A stretch of 64,000 nt of DNA from Candidatus Ideonella esbjergensis. Its GTDB lineage: Bacteria > Pseudomonadota > Gammaproteobacteria > Burkholderiales > Burkholderiaceae_C. Below the pieces are notes generated by a model. It saw nothing but the letters and a program-made list of their open reading frames with translations, was not told the origin of the DNA and did not search any database. The translations under genes and the position numbers were made by a program. Positions within the stretch are counted from its first letter, which is position 1. Each line of letters opens with the position of its first letter. Shown piece after piece: positions 24,666 through 33,256 of the stretch. The DNA lies in contig JADJLP010000010.1 of the NCBI GenBank assembly GCA_016710065.1, positions 124,001-188,000 on the forward strand, read 5' to 3'.

Positions 24666-26078
24666 ATGCAAGACAACATCGTGATCCAGGCCCCGGCCGT
24701 GGCACAAAAGCGCACCACCCGCGAATGGCAGCAGGCCGATGCGGCCCACTTTCTGCACCCCTTCACAGACTTTGGCGCGCTGGCCAAGAAGGGCTCGCGC
24801 ATCATCACCCAGGCCGACAACATCTACCTGCAAGACAGCGAGGGCCACAGAATCCTCGACGCCATGAGCGGCCTTTGGTGCGTCAACGTGGGCTACGGCC
24901 AGCAGGCGCTGGTGGACGCGGCCACGCGCCAGATGAAGCAGCTGCCCTTCTACAACGCCTTCTTCCAGACCGCCACGCCGCCGGCCATCGAGCTGGCCGA
25001 GCTGTTGGCCCAGGTGACGCCGCCGCAGTTCCAGCACGTGTTCTTCACCGGCTCGGGCTCGGAAGGCAACGACACCGTGGTGCGCATGGTGCGGCGCTAC
25101 TGGGACGTGCTGGGCCAGCCCGAGCGGCAGGTCATCATCAGCCGCAAGAACGGCTACCACGGCTCCACCATGGCCGGCGCCTCGTTGGGGGGCATGAGCG
25201 GCATGCATGCCCAAGGTGGCTTGCCGATCCCCAACATCGTGCACATCGACCAGCCCTATTGGTACCAGAACGGGCAAGGGATGAGCCGCGAGGAGTTCGG
25301 CAAGGTCGCCGCCAGCTGGCTGGAAGCCAAGATCCTGGAAGTGGGCCCCGAGAAGGTGGCCGCCTTCATTGGCGAGCCGGTCCAAGGTGCCGGCGGCGTG
25401 ATCGTGCCGCCCGAGACCTACTGGCCCGAGATCCAGCGCATCTGCGACAAGTACAACATCCTGCTGGTGAGCGACGAGGTCATCTGCGGCTTCGGCCGCA
25501 CCGGCCGCTGGTTTGGCTGCGAAACCATGGGCACCAAGCCTGACTTGATGACCATCGCCAAGGGCATCACTTCGGGCTACATCCCTTTGGGTGGCGTGAT
25601 GGTGGGCAACCGCGTGGCCAAGGTGCTGATCGAGCAAGGGGGCGAGTTCGAGCACGGCTTCACCTACTCGGGCCACCCGGTGGCAGCGGCCGTGGCCGTG
25701 GCCAACATCAAGCTTATTCAGCAGCTGGGCCTGGTGGAGCGCGTGCACAACGACACGGGCCCGTATCTTGCTGAGCAGTTTGCATCGCTGCGCGAGCACC
25801 CGCTGGTGGGTGAAACGCAGACCTGTGGGTTGATGGGAGCCGTGATGCTGGTCAAGGACAAAGCCAAGGCGCAGCCGTTTGACGGTGACTTGGGCGTGGG
25901 CATGCTGTGCCGCGGCCACTGCTTTGGCAACGGCCTGATCATGCGCGCCGTGGGCGACCGCATGATCATCGCGCCGCCGCTCGTCATGACCCGAGCCCAG
26001 ATCGACGAGATGATGGCCCTGATCCGCCGCTGCCTGGACCTGACCCTGGCCGATGTGCGGGCCAAGGGCTGGATGTGA
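24666..26078 (+). CDS. spuC: Class III aminotransferase, putrescine/SpuC type
   Basis: A 470-residue PLP aminotransferase of the SpuC/YgjG-like group. HPFTDFGALAKKGSRIITQADNIYLQDSEGHRILDAMSGLWCVNVGYG matches polyamine:pyruvate aminotransferases. FFTGSGSEGNDTVVRM binds the cofactor phosphate, SDEVICGFGRTG holds the Asp, and K299 (TIAKGITSGY) the internal aldimine. It would convert putrescine (or diamines) to the aminoaldehyde, an alternative to the Puu route. ATG at 24666 has AAGAGG 10 to 15 bases before it. It follows puuA by 20 bases. Confidence 0.92.
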   Translation: MQDNIVIQAPAVAQKRTTREWQQADAAHFLHPFTDFGALAKKGSRIITQADNIYLQDSEGHRILDAMSGLWCVNVGYGQQALVDAATRQMKQLPFYNAFFQTATPPAIELAELLAQVTPPQFQHVFFTGSGSEGNDTVVRMVRRYWDVLGQPERQVIISRKNGYHGSTMAGASLGGMSGMHAQGGLPIPNIVHIDQPYWYQNGQGMSREEFGKVAASWLEAKILEVGPEKVAAFIGEPVQGAGGVIVPPETYWPEIQRICDKYNILLVSDEVICGFGRTGRWFGCETMGTKPDLMTIAKGITSGYIPLGGVMVGNRVAKVLIEQGGEFEHGFTYSGHPVAAAVAVANIKLIQQLGLVERVHNDTGPYLAEQFASLREHPLVGETQTCGLMGAVMLVKDKAKAQPFDGDLGVGMLCRGHCFGNGLIMRAVGDRMIIAPPLVMTRAQIDEMMALIRRCLDLTLADVRAKGWM

Positions 26079-26236
26079 AACACCCAAGGCTGGCGCCAAT
26101 GACACACCAAGCGCTTTACCCGATGCTGCCTTTGTCAACCGCCACCTAGACTCACCCGCTGATGCTGCGCGGGCCGCACTGGCGGCCGCGCTCAACCTGC
26201 ACTCTCACTTGCATGACCTCTGGAGGTTTCTTCATC

Positions 26237-27355
26237 ATGAATTTGCGCACTGTCCGTTCGGTTCTGTCCTTGGCTGCCGCCGCCCTGCTCACGCTGGGGG
26301 GCGCGGCCCAAGCCCAGGAGGAAGAGAAAGTCCTCAACGTCTACAACTGGTCGGACTACATCGCCGAAGACACGGTCAAGAATTTCGAGAAAGAAACCGG
26401 CATCAAGGTTCGCTACGACAACTTCGACAACAACGAAATCCTGCACGCCAAGCTGGTGGCCGGCAAGACCGGCTACGACATCGTGGTGCCCTCGTCCAAC
26501 TGGGCCGGCCTGCAGATCCAGGGCGGGTTGTTCCGCAAGCTCGACAAGGCGCAAATCCCCAACCTGAAGAACCTCGACCCGGGCGTGGCCAGCCAGTTGG
26601 CGCGCATCGACCCGGGCAACGAGTATGTGGTCGATTGGCTCTGGGGCTATGACACCGTGGGCATCAACGTTGACAAGGTCAAGGCCGCACTGGGCAGCAT
26701 GCCCATGCCCGACAACGTCTGGGACCTGGTGTTCAAGCCCGAGTACATCTCCAAGCTCAAGTCTTGCGGCGTGTCCTTCCTCGATTCAGCCGACGAAATC
26801 GTGCCCTCGGCCCTGCACTACATGGGCAAGCCGCGCGTCTCCAAGAACCCGTCCGATTACCAGGCCGCCCTGCAATTGCTCAAGTCCATCCGCCCCTACG
26901 TCACGTTGTTCAGTTCGTCCGGCTACATCAACGACATGGCCAACGGCTCGATCTGCGTGGCACTGGGTTGGAGCGGCGACATCAACATCGCCCGCCAGCG
27001 CGCTATCGACGGCAAGACCGGGCAAAAGATCGAGGCCCTGATTCCCAAGGTGGGCGGCCTGCTGTTCTTCGACGTGATGGCCATCCCGGCCGACGCGCCC
27101 CACCCTGGCAACGCCCACAAGTGGATCAACTTCATCATGAAGCCTGAAGTGACCGCCTCGCTGACCAACAAGGTCTTCTATGCGAACGGCAACAAAGAGT
27201 CGAAGAAGTTCATCAAGTCCGAAGTGGCCAACAACCCCTCGGTGTTCTTGCCTGAGGACGTGATGAAGAAGATGGTGGGCACAGCCGACCTGCTGAACAA
27301 CGAAATCCGCCGCAGCCAGAACCGGGTCTACACCTCGTTCAAGACGGGCCTGTGA
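26237..27355 (+). CDS. potF: Polyamine ABC transporter, periplasmic binding protein
   Basis: A 372-residue PotF/SpuD-like binding protein. The signal peptide spans about residues 1-26 and is cut after AAQAQ. EKVLNVYNWSDYIAEDTVKNFEKETGIKVRYDNFD is the family hallmark. Tryptophan and aspartate positions (VPSSNWAG, DWLWGYDTVGIN, ALGWSGDI) form the polyamine pocket. GGAGG lies 11 to 15 bases upstream of the ATG. It captures putrescine or spermidine for the PotGHI components encoded next. Confidence 0.95.
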   Translation: MNLRTVRSVLSLAAAALLTLGGAAQAQEEEKVLNVYNWSDYIAEDTVKNFEKETGIKVRYDNFDNNEILHAKLVAGKTGYDIVVPSSNWAGLQIQGGLFRKLDKAQIPNLKNLDPGVASQLARIDPGNEYVVDWLWGYDTVGINVDKVKAALGSMPMPDNVWDLVFKPEYISKLKSCGVSFLDSADEIVPSALHYMGKPRVSKNPSDYQAALQLLKSIRPYVTLFSSSGYINDMANGSICVALGWSGDINIARQRAIDGKTGQKIEALIPKVGGLLFFDVMAIPADAPHPGNAHKWINFIMKPEVTASLTNKVFYANGNKESKKFIKSEVANNPSVFLPEDVMKKMVGTADLLNNEIRRSQNRVYTSFKTGL

Positions 27356-27385
27356 GCCGCTGAGCACACCGAACTGGGAGGGTGG

Positions 27386-28489
27386 ATGGCCAACGCAAGC
27401 GCTGACAAGACGAAGTTCCTGCAGATCATCGACGTGGTGAAGGACTTCGGCGGCTACAAGGCCGTCAACCACGTGAGCCTGGACATCGCCCAGGGCGAGA
27501 TCTTTGCACTGCTGGGCTCATCGGGCTGCGGCAAGACCACCCTGCTGCGCATGCTGGCCGGCTTCGAGACCCCCACCTCGGGCGCCATCGTGCTCAATGG
27601 ACAGGATCTGTCCGGCTTGCCGCCTTACGAGCGGCCGCTGAACATGATGTTCCAGTCGTATGCGCTGTTCCCGCACCTCACGGTGTGGGACAACATCGCC
27701 TTCGGCCTGCGCCGCGACGGTCTGCCCAAGGACCAGGTGGCCGAGCGGGTGGAGGCCATGCTCAAGCTGGTGCAACTGGGCAAGTTTGCCAAGCGCAAGC
27801 CGCACCAGCTCTCGGGTGGCCAGCAGCAGCGTGTGGCCCTGGCCCGCAGCCTGGCCAAGCAGCCGCAAATGCTGCTGCTCGATGAACCCCTGGGCGCGCT
27901 CGACAAGAAGCTGCGCGAGCAAACCCAGATTGAGCTGGTCAACATCATCGAGCAGGTGGGCGTGACCTGCGTGATGGTGACCCACGACCAGGAAGAAGCC
28001 ATGACCATGGCCTCGCGCGTGGCGGTGATGAGCGAAGGCCGCTTCCTGCAGGTGGGCTCGCCCAGCGACATCTACGAGACGCCGCAAACCCGTTTCGTGG
28101 CTGACTTCATCGGCAATGTCAACCTGATGGACGGCACCGTGGAGGTGGACGAAGCCGACCACGTCATCATCGATTGCGCCGACTGCAAGCACTATGTGGG
28201 CCACGGCATCACCGGCACGCAGGGCATGCCGGTGACGGTGGCGCTGCGGCCTGAGAAGATCCATGTGTCTGTCGACAAGCCTGCCAGTGATTTCAACGCC
28301 GTGCCCGGTGTGATCGAGGAGCTGTCCTACTTCGGCAGCTTCACCGTCTACCGCATCAAGCTCGCCAGCGGCAAGGTGCTGGCGGTGAGCCAGGCCAACA
28401 CCGAGCGCCTGCGCGAACACAACCTGACCTGGGGTGACCGGGTCTGGGCCCATTGGTCCAACAGCGCCCATGTGGTGCTGACGCAGTGA
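27386..28489 (+). CDS. potG: Polyamine ABC transporter, ATPase
   Basis: A 367-residue ABC ATPase with Walker A GSSGCGKTT at 44-52, signature LSGGQQQR, Walker B LLLDEPLGALD, and a C-terminal TOBE domain (about 280-365). It powers import of polyamines. GGGAGG lies seven bases before the ATG. It overlaps or abuts the next permease gene at 28486-28498. Confidence 0.95.
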   Translation: MANASADKTKFLQIIDVVKDFGGYKAVNHVSLDIAQGEIFALLGSSGCGKTTLLRMLAGFETPTSGAIVLNGQDLSGLPPYERPLNMMFQSYALFPHLTVWDNIAFGLRRDGLPKDQVAERVEAMLKLVQLGKFAKRKPHQLSGGQQQRVALARSLAKQPQMLLLDEPLGALDKKLREQTQIELVNIIEQVGVTCVMVTHDQEEAMTMASRVAVMSEGRFLQVGSPSDIYETPQTRFVADFIGNVNLMDGTVEVDEADHVIIDCADCKHYVGHGITGTQGMPVTVALRPEKIHVSVDKPASDFNAVPGVIEELSYFGSFTVYRIKLASGKVLAVSQANTERLREHNLTWGDRVWAHWSNSAHVVLTQ

Positions 28490-28497
28490 GCGGCGCC

Positions 28498-29427
28498 ATG
28501 GGTTTGAGCCTGAAGAGACCAAGTTGGTGGAGTGGCCGCAGCGTGGTCATCGGCATCCCCTACGCCTGGTTGTTTGCCTTCTTCCTGGTGCCCTTCCTGA
28601 TCGTGCTGAAGTACTCGGTGTCCGAAATGGGCACCGTGCGACCGCTGGACGTGGTGAGCGTGGCCGATGGCATGGTCAAGCTGGCGCTGAAGTACTCGAA
28701 CTACATCTTCATCACCGGCGACGACCTGTACTACAAGGCCTACCTCTCCAGCGCCAAGTACGCCGCCGTCACCACCCTGTGCTGTTTGTTCATCGGCTAT
28801 CCCTTCGCCTACTTCATGGCACGGGCCAAGGCCACCGTGCAGCCACTGCTGCTGATGCTGGTGATGCTGCCGTTCTGGACCTCGTTCCTGCTGCGGGTCT
28901 ACGCCTGGAAGGGCCTGTTGGATGAAGGTGGCTGGGTGGCCGAGGCGCTCAGCTTCCTGCATGTCGATTCGCTGCTGCTGGCCGCTGGCATGATCCAGGC
29001 GCCGGGCATGTACATGCACACGCCGTTCTCGCTGGTGATAGGCATGACCTACACCTACCTGCCCTTCATGATCTTGCCGCTGTACGCCAACCTGTCCAAG
29101 CTCGATCTGCGCCTGCTCGAAGCCGCCGCTGACCTGGGTGCCACACCCTGGGTGGCGTTCTGGAAGATCACAGTGCCACTGTCCAAGGCCGGCATCATCG
29201 CTGGCGCCATGCTGGTATTCATTCCCTGCGTGGGCGAGTTCGTCACGCCGGTGCTGCTGGGCGGGCCCGAGACCTTGATGATAGGCAGCGTGCTGTGGGA
29301 CGAGTTCTTCAGCAACAACGATTGGCCCATGGCGTCCACCGTGGCTGTCATCCTGGTGCTGCTGATCGTGGTGCCGCTGGCCTTGTTCAACAAGTACCAG
29401 GCCGAGGCCCAGGAGAAGCGGACATGA
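28498..29427 (+). CDS. potH: Polyamine ABC transporter, permease 1
   Basis: A 309-residue BPD-type permease with six predicted membrane helices and the EAA-loop (LEAAADLGATPWVAFWKITVPLSKAGI) that docks on PotG. ATG at 28498 is used; a GTG at 28486 that overlaps the potG stop (GTGA) is also in frame. The stop at 29427 overlaps the potI ATG by four bases. Confidence 0.94.
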   Translation: MGLSLKRPSWWSGRSVVIGIPYAWLFAFFLVPFLIVLKYSVSEMGTVRPLDVVSVADGMVKLALKYSNYIFITGDDLYYKAYLSSAKYAAVTTLCCLFIGYPFAYFMARAKATVQPLLLMLVMLPFWTSFLLRVYAWKGLLDEGGWVAEALSFLHVDSLLLAAGMIQAPGMYMHTPFSLVIGMTYTYLPFMILPLYANLSKLDLRLLEAAADLGATPWVAFWKITVPLSKAGIIAGAMLVFIPCVGEFVTPVLLGGPETLMIGSVLWDEFFSNNDWPMASTVAVILVLLIVVPLALFNKYQAEAQEKRT

Positions 29428-30290
29428 GTTCGAATCGCACCTGGTTCGGCCCGCGGTTCGCCAGTGGCTTTGGCCGCGCCTGGCTGGCGGTGGGCTTCAT
29501 GTTCCTGTACCTGCCCATGCTCACGCTGGTGGTGTACTCGTTCAACAAGTCGGCACTGCCCAGCATCTGGGGCGGCTTCACGCTCGATTGGTACGTGAAG
29601 CTGGCGGGCGACACCGAAATCATCAACGGCTTGTGGCTGTCCATCAAGATCGCCTTCATGTCGGCCTGTTGCTCGGTGATCCTGGGCACCATGGCGGCCT
29701 ATGCTTTGGTGAAGTACCGGCGCTTCAAGGGCCGCACGCTGTTCTCAGGCATGGTCAACGCGCCACTGGTGATGCCCGAGGTCATCCAGGGCCTGTCGCT
29801 GCTGCTGCTGCTGGTGTCGGTGCAGGGCTGGACCGGCGGCTTCCCTGAAAAAGGCATGCTCACCATCCTGCTGGGCCACATGATGATGGGTCTGGCCTAT
29901 GCGGCCGTGGTCATCCAGGCCCGGCTGCAGGAGCTGAACCCGCAGCTCGAAGAGGCGGCCATGGACCTGGGCGCCAAGCCCTACCAGGTATTCGGTCTGG
30001 TGACGCTGCCCATGATCTCGCAGTCGCTGGTCTCGGCCTGGCTGCTCACCTTCAGCCTCTCGCTTGACGACGTGGTGGTATCGGCCTTCCTGAACGGCCC
30101 GGGCGCCACCACCATGCCCATCGTCATCTTTTCTCGTGCCCGCCTGGGTCTGAGCCCCAGCATCAATGCCGTGGCCACCGTGATCATCGTCGTCGTGGCC
30201 GTCTGCGTCACGGTGGCCAGCATCCTGGTGGCCCGCGCCGAACGCCGACGCGCCGCTGAAATCAGTGCCGCCCAACGTGACGATTCCTGA
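29424..30290 (+). CDS. potI: Polyamine ABC transporter, permease 2
   Basis: A 288-residue BPD-type permease with about six membrane helices and the EAA-loop LEEAAMDLGAKPYQVFGLVTLPMI. LDDVVVSAFLNGPGATTMPIVIFSRARLGLSPSINA is strongly conserved in PotI. The start is translationally coupled to potH. A 28-base gap leads to the DUF3138 barrel gene. Confidence 0.95.
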   Translation: MSSNRTWFGPRFASGFGRAWLAVGFMFLYLPMLTLVVYSFNKSALPSIWGGFTLDWYVKLAGDTEIINGLWLSIKIAFMSACCSVILGTMAAYALVKYRRFKGRTLFSGMVNAPLVMPEVIQGLSLLLLLVSVQGWTGGFPEKGMLTILLGHMMMGLAYAAVVIQARLQELNPQLEEAAMDLGAKPYQVFGLVTLPMISQSLVSAWLLTFSLSLDDVVVSAFLNGPGATTMPIVIFSRARLGLSPSINAVATVIIVVVAVCVTVASILVARAERRRAAEISAAQRDDS

Positions 30291-30318
30291 ACAACCCACT
30301 ACAAACCCTGGAGAACGC

Positions 30319-31689
30319 ATGAAGACATTCAAGCCCACCATCTTGGCGCTGTCCCTGCTGGCCGCCTTTGCCAGCACCGGCGTGCAGGCCCAAAGCAACG
30401 CCGACCTGCTCAAGGAACTCAAGGCCCTGCGCGATCGCGTGGGCGAACTCGAGAAGAAGCTGACCGAGCAATCCAAGGACACGGCGCCCAAGTGGGGCAT
30501 GACGCCAGAGCAGGTTCAGGAGTTCAACCGCCTCGCGGTCAAGACCGAAGCCATTGAGGACGCGCAAGAGTCGCTGGGCTACAAGCGCCTCAAGGTGTCA
30601 GGCTACATCGAGCCGGTGTTCATATGGAACCAGCGCCAGGACCGGGCCGGCTTCCAGTTTCTGAACCAGCAGTCCGACGGCTATTCGTATGACACCTCGT
30701 ACATGGGCGCCGCCTCGATCGACTTCTTGAAGGAGACCGACAGTGGCACCCTCTGGCGGCTCACAATGGCCCCCAACCGCGGTGTGGGCGCTGCCATGGA
30801 CGGCGCCAGCGTCGTGCAGGAGGCCTCGGTGTCGGTACCGCTGGGCAGTCTGCAAACCCGCTTGATCGCGGGCCAGATTCCCGACTGGTCGGGCTACGAA
30901 TACCAGCAACCCACGCTCAATCCGCTGACCTCGCACAACCTGCTGTATGACTTCACCCTGCCCGTGGGCTACACAGGTATCGGCATTGACCACAAGGATG
31001 GCAAATGGTGGATGCGCGGCCTGGTGGGTGGCGTGAACTCCACCCGCCCGGACGCTGGCGAGAAGTCGCCCATGCTGACCTTCCGGGTGGACTACGCCAA
31101 GGGTGAGTTCAACGGCTGGGGAGCCGCCGGCCTGTTTGGCAAAGCCCCCAACTTCAATACCGGCACCAAGACCACGGCCACCATGCTCGAGGTGGACGGC
31201 TACCACACCCGGGGTGACTTGACCTTGCAGGGCCAGGTCAGCTACGGTCAGCAAAAGCAAGGTGCCATCACCCCGGATGCCGACGGCAACTACCGCGACT
31301 CGCAGTGGTGGGGCCTGTCGGGTCTGGTGGGCTACAACTTCACGCCGCGCCTGCAAGGCCTGGCGCGTGCCGACTACATCAACAACAGCAAGAACGGCGG
31401 CGGCCTGTTCACCTACAACGGCTATTCGGCAGTTGATGAGAACGACGAAATGGTCTACGGCAACGACGGCCGCAACGGCTTGGGCCCCGACCTGGCCGGT
31501 GACCTGGACAAGGGCGCCAACCGCTACGCGCTGACCCTGGGCCTGAAGTACCTGTTCAACACCAGCACCACCTTCAAGCTGGAATACCGCCTGGACGGCG
31601 CGAACCTGTCGGTGTTCGATGACGTCAAGACCGGCACTCAGAAGAAGAGCAACCAGATGCTGGGCGCCTCGATGGTGGTGGGCTTCTGA
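30319..31689 (+). CDS. DUF3138 outer-membrane beta-barrel protein
   Basis: A 456-residue protein of the DUF3138 family, with a signal peptide (MKTFKPTILALSLLAAFASTGVQAQ). A short coiled-coil stretch follows (about 26-75, KELKALRDRVGELEKKLTEQ), then alternating polar and aromatic strands to the C-terminal ASMVVGF, which ends in Phe as outer-membrane barrels do. The layout resembles trimeric or coiled-coil-anchored porins. GGAG lies six bases upstream of the ATG. It lies between potI and puuC, so the likely job is passage of polyamines across the outer membrane, an inference from context only. Confidence 0.87.
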   Translation: MKTFKPTILALSLLAAFASTGVQAQSNADLLKELKALRDRVGELEKKLTEQSKDTAPKWGMTPEQVQEFNRLAVKTEAIEDAQESLGYKRLKVSGYIEPVFIWNQRQDRAGFQFLNQQSDGYSYDTSYMGAASIDFLKETDSGTLWRLTMAPNRGVGAAMDGASVVQEASVSVPLGSLQTRLIAGQIPDWSGYEYQQPTLNPLTSHNLLYDFTLPVGYTGIGIDHKDGKWWMRGLVGGVNSTRPDAGEKSPMLTFRVDYAKGEFNGWGAAGLFGKAPNFNTGTKTTATMLEVDGYHTRGDLTLQGQVSYGQQKQGAITPDADGNYRDSQWWGLSGLVGYNFTPRLQGLARADYINNSKNGGGLFTYNGYSAVDENDEMVYGNDGRNGLGPDLAGDLDKGANRYALTLGLKYLFNTSTTFKLEYRLDGANLSVFDDVKTGTQKKSNQMLGASMVVGF

Positions 31690-31765
31690 TCGCCCACCAG
31701 CGCTGACCTTGCATCCCATGGCGGCCGCCCCTCCGGGCGGCCGCCTCGTTCTTGAGGAACCCGCC

Positions 31766-33256
31766 ATGAGCAATCCCAGCACCTGGAGCGAGCGCGCCAC
31801 CACCCTGCGGCTGGACGGCCGCGCCGTGATCGAAGGCAAGCGCGTCGACGCGGTGGAAGGCCAGGCCTTCGTCAAGCACTCGCCCATCGACGGCCGGCGC
31901 CTGACCGAAGTGGCCCGTGGCACGGCGCCCGACATTGATGCCGCCGTCAAGAGCGCGCGCGCTGCATTCGACGACCGGCGCTGGGCCGGCAAGGCCCCGG
32001 CCGTGCGCAAGAAGATCCTGCAGCGCTTTGCCGACAAGATCCTGGCCGCCAAAGATGAACTCGCCCTGCTCGAAACGCTGGACATGGGCAAGCCCATCCA
32101 GTACGCGCTGGCGGTGGACGTGCCGGCCACCGCGCGCTGCATCGCCTGGTACGCCGAGGCCGTGGACAAGGTCTACGACGAGATCGCCCCCACGCCCGAC
32201 AACGCTTTGGCCCTGATCACCCGCGAGGCCATGGGCGTGATCGGCGTGATCGTGCCCTGGAACTACCCCATGATCATGGCCGCCTGGAAGCTGGGGCCGG
32301 CCCTGGCCGCCGGCAACAGCGTGGTCTTGAAGCCCAGCGAAAAGAGCCCGCTCACCGCGCTGCGCCTGGCCGAGTTGGCGGTGGAAGCGGGCATCCCGCC
32401 CGGCGTGCTCAACGTGGTGCCCGGCTACGGCCACGAGGCCGGCGAGGCCCTGGCCCTGCACATGGACGTGGACGCCATCGGCTTCACCGGCTCCACCCGC
32501 GTGGGCCGCCGCATGCTGGACTACGCCGGCAAGAGCAACCTCAAGCGCGTCTACAACGAGTTGGGCGGCAAGTCGGCCTTCCTGGTGTTTGACGATTACG
32601 ACGACATCGCCCGCGCCGCCCGCACCGTGGCGGGCAGCATGTTCTTCAACCAGGGCGAGAGCTGCAATGCGCCCTCGCGCGTGCTCGTGCACGACAGCAT
32701 CGCCGACGAGTTCGTCAAGCTGGTGGCCGCCGAGACCCCCAAGTACCAGCCGGGCGACCCGCTGAACCCCGCCACAGAACTGGGCGCGCTGGTGGACGAA
32801 ACCCAGATGAAGACCGTGCTGGGCTACATCGCCGCCGGCCACGAGGAAGGAGCTCACTGCGTATCCGGCGGCCTGCAGGCGCGGCAGGAAACGGGTGGCT
32901 TTTACGTGCAGCCCACCGTCTTCGACGGCGTGTCCAACGCCATGAAGATCGCCCGAGAGGAGATCTTCGGCCCGGTGATGAGCGTGTTGCGCTTCAAGGA
33001 CGAGGCCGAGGCCATCGCCCTGGCCAATGGATCAAGCTATGGCCTGCAAGCCAGCGTGTGGAGCCACAACATCAACCGCGCCCACCGGGTTGCCAAGGCC
33101 TTGCGTGCCGGCACGGTGCACGTGAACCAGTACGACGAGGACGACATCACCGTGCCCTTCGGCGGCTACAAGCAGAGCGGCAACGGCCGCGACAAGAGCC
33201 TGCACGCCTTCGACAAGTACACCGAACTCAAGACCACCTGGATCCGCCTTGATTGA
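31766..33256 (+). CDS. puuC: Aldehyde dehydrogenase, gamma-glutamyl-gamma-aminobutyraldehyde type
   Basis: A 496-residue NAD(P)-dependent aldehyde dehydrogenase. E265 (YNELGGKS) is the general base and C300 (NQGESCNAPSR) the nucleophile. GFTGSTRVGR is the cofactor motif. VPWNYPM and EEIFGPVMSVL are family-wide. It most resembles PuuC and other aminoaldehyde dehydrogenases, oxidising gamma-glutamyl-gamma-aminobutyraldehyde or 4-aminobutanal. It overlaps the next GS-like gene by eight bases. Confidence 0.92.
   Translation: MSNPSTWSERATTLRLDGRAVIEGKRVDAVEGQAFVKHSPIDGRRLTEVARGTAPDIDAAVKSARAAFDDRRWAGKAPAVRKKILQRFADKILAAKDELALLETLDMGKPIQYALAVDVPATARCIAWYAEAVDKVYDEIAPTPDNALALITREAMGVIGVIVPWNYPMIMAAWKLGPALAAGNSVVLKPSEKSPLTALRLAELAVEAGIPPGVLNVVPGYGHEAGEALALHMDVDAIGFTGSTRVGRRMLDYAGKSNLKRVYNELGGKSAFLVFDDYDDIARAARTVAGSMFFNQGESCNAPSRVLVHDSIADEFVKLVAAETPKYQPGDPLNPATELGALVDETQMKTVLGYIAAGHEEGAHCVSGGLQARQETGGFYVQPTVFDGVSNAMKIAREEIFGPVMSVLRFKDEAEAIALANGSSYGLQASVWSHNINRAHRVAKALRAGTVHVNQYDEDDITVPFGGYKQSGNGRDKSLHAFDKYTELKTTWIRLD

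Noticed and set aside
24558..26195. A 545-codon open frame on the minus strand opposite the SpuC-type aminotransferase
   Set aside because: It is a shadow of a strongly recognisable PLP enzyme; its composition is rich in His, Arg and Gln with no domain.
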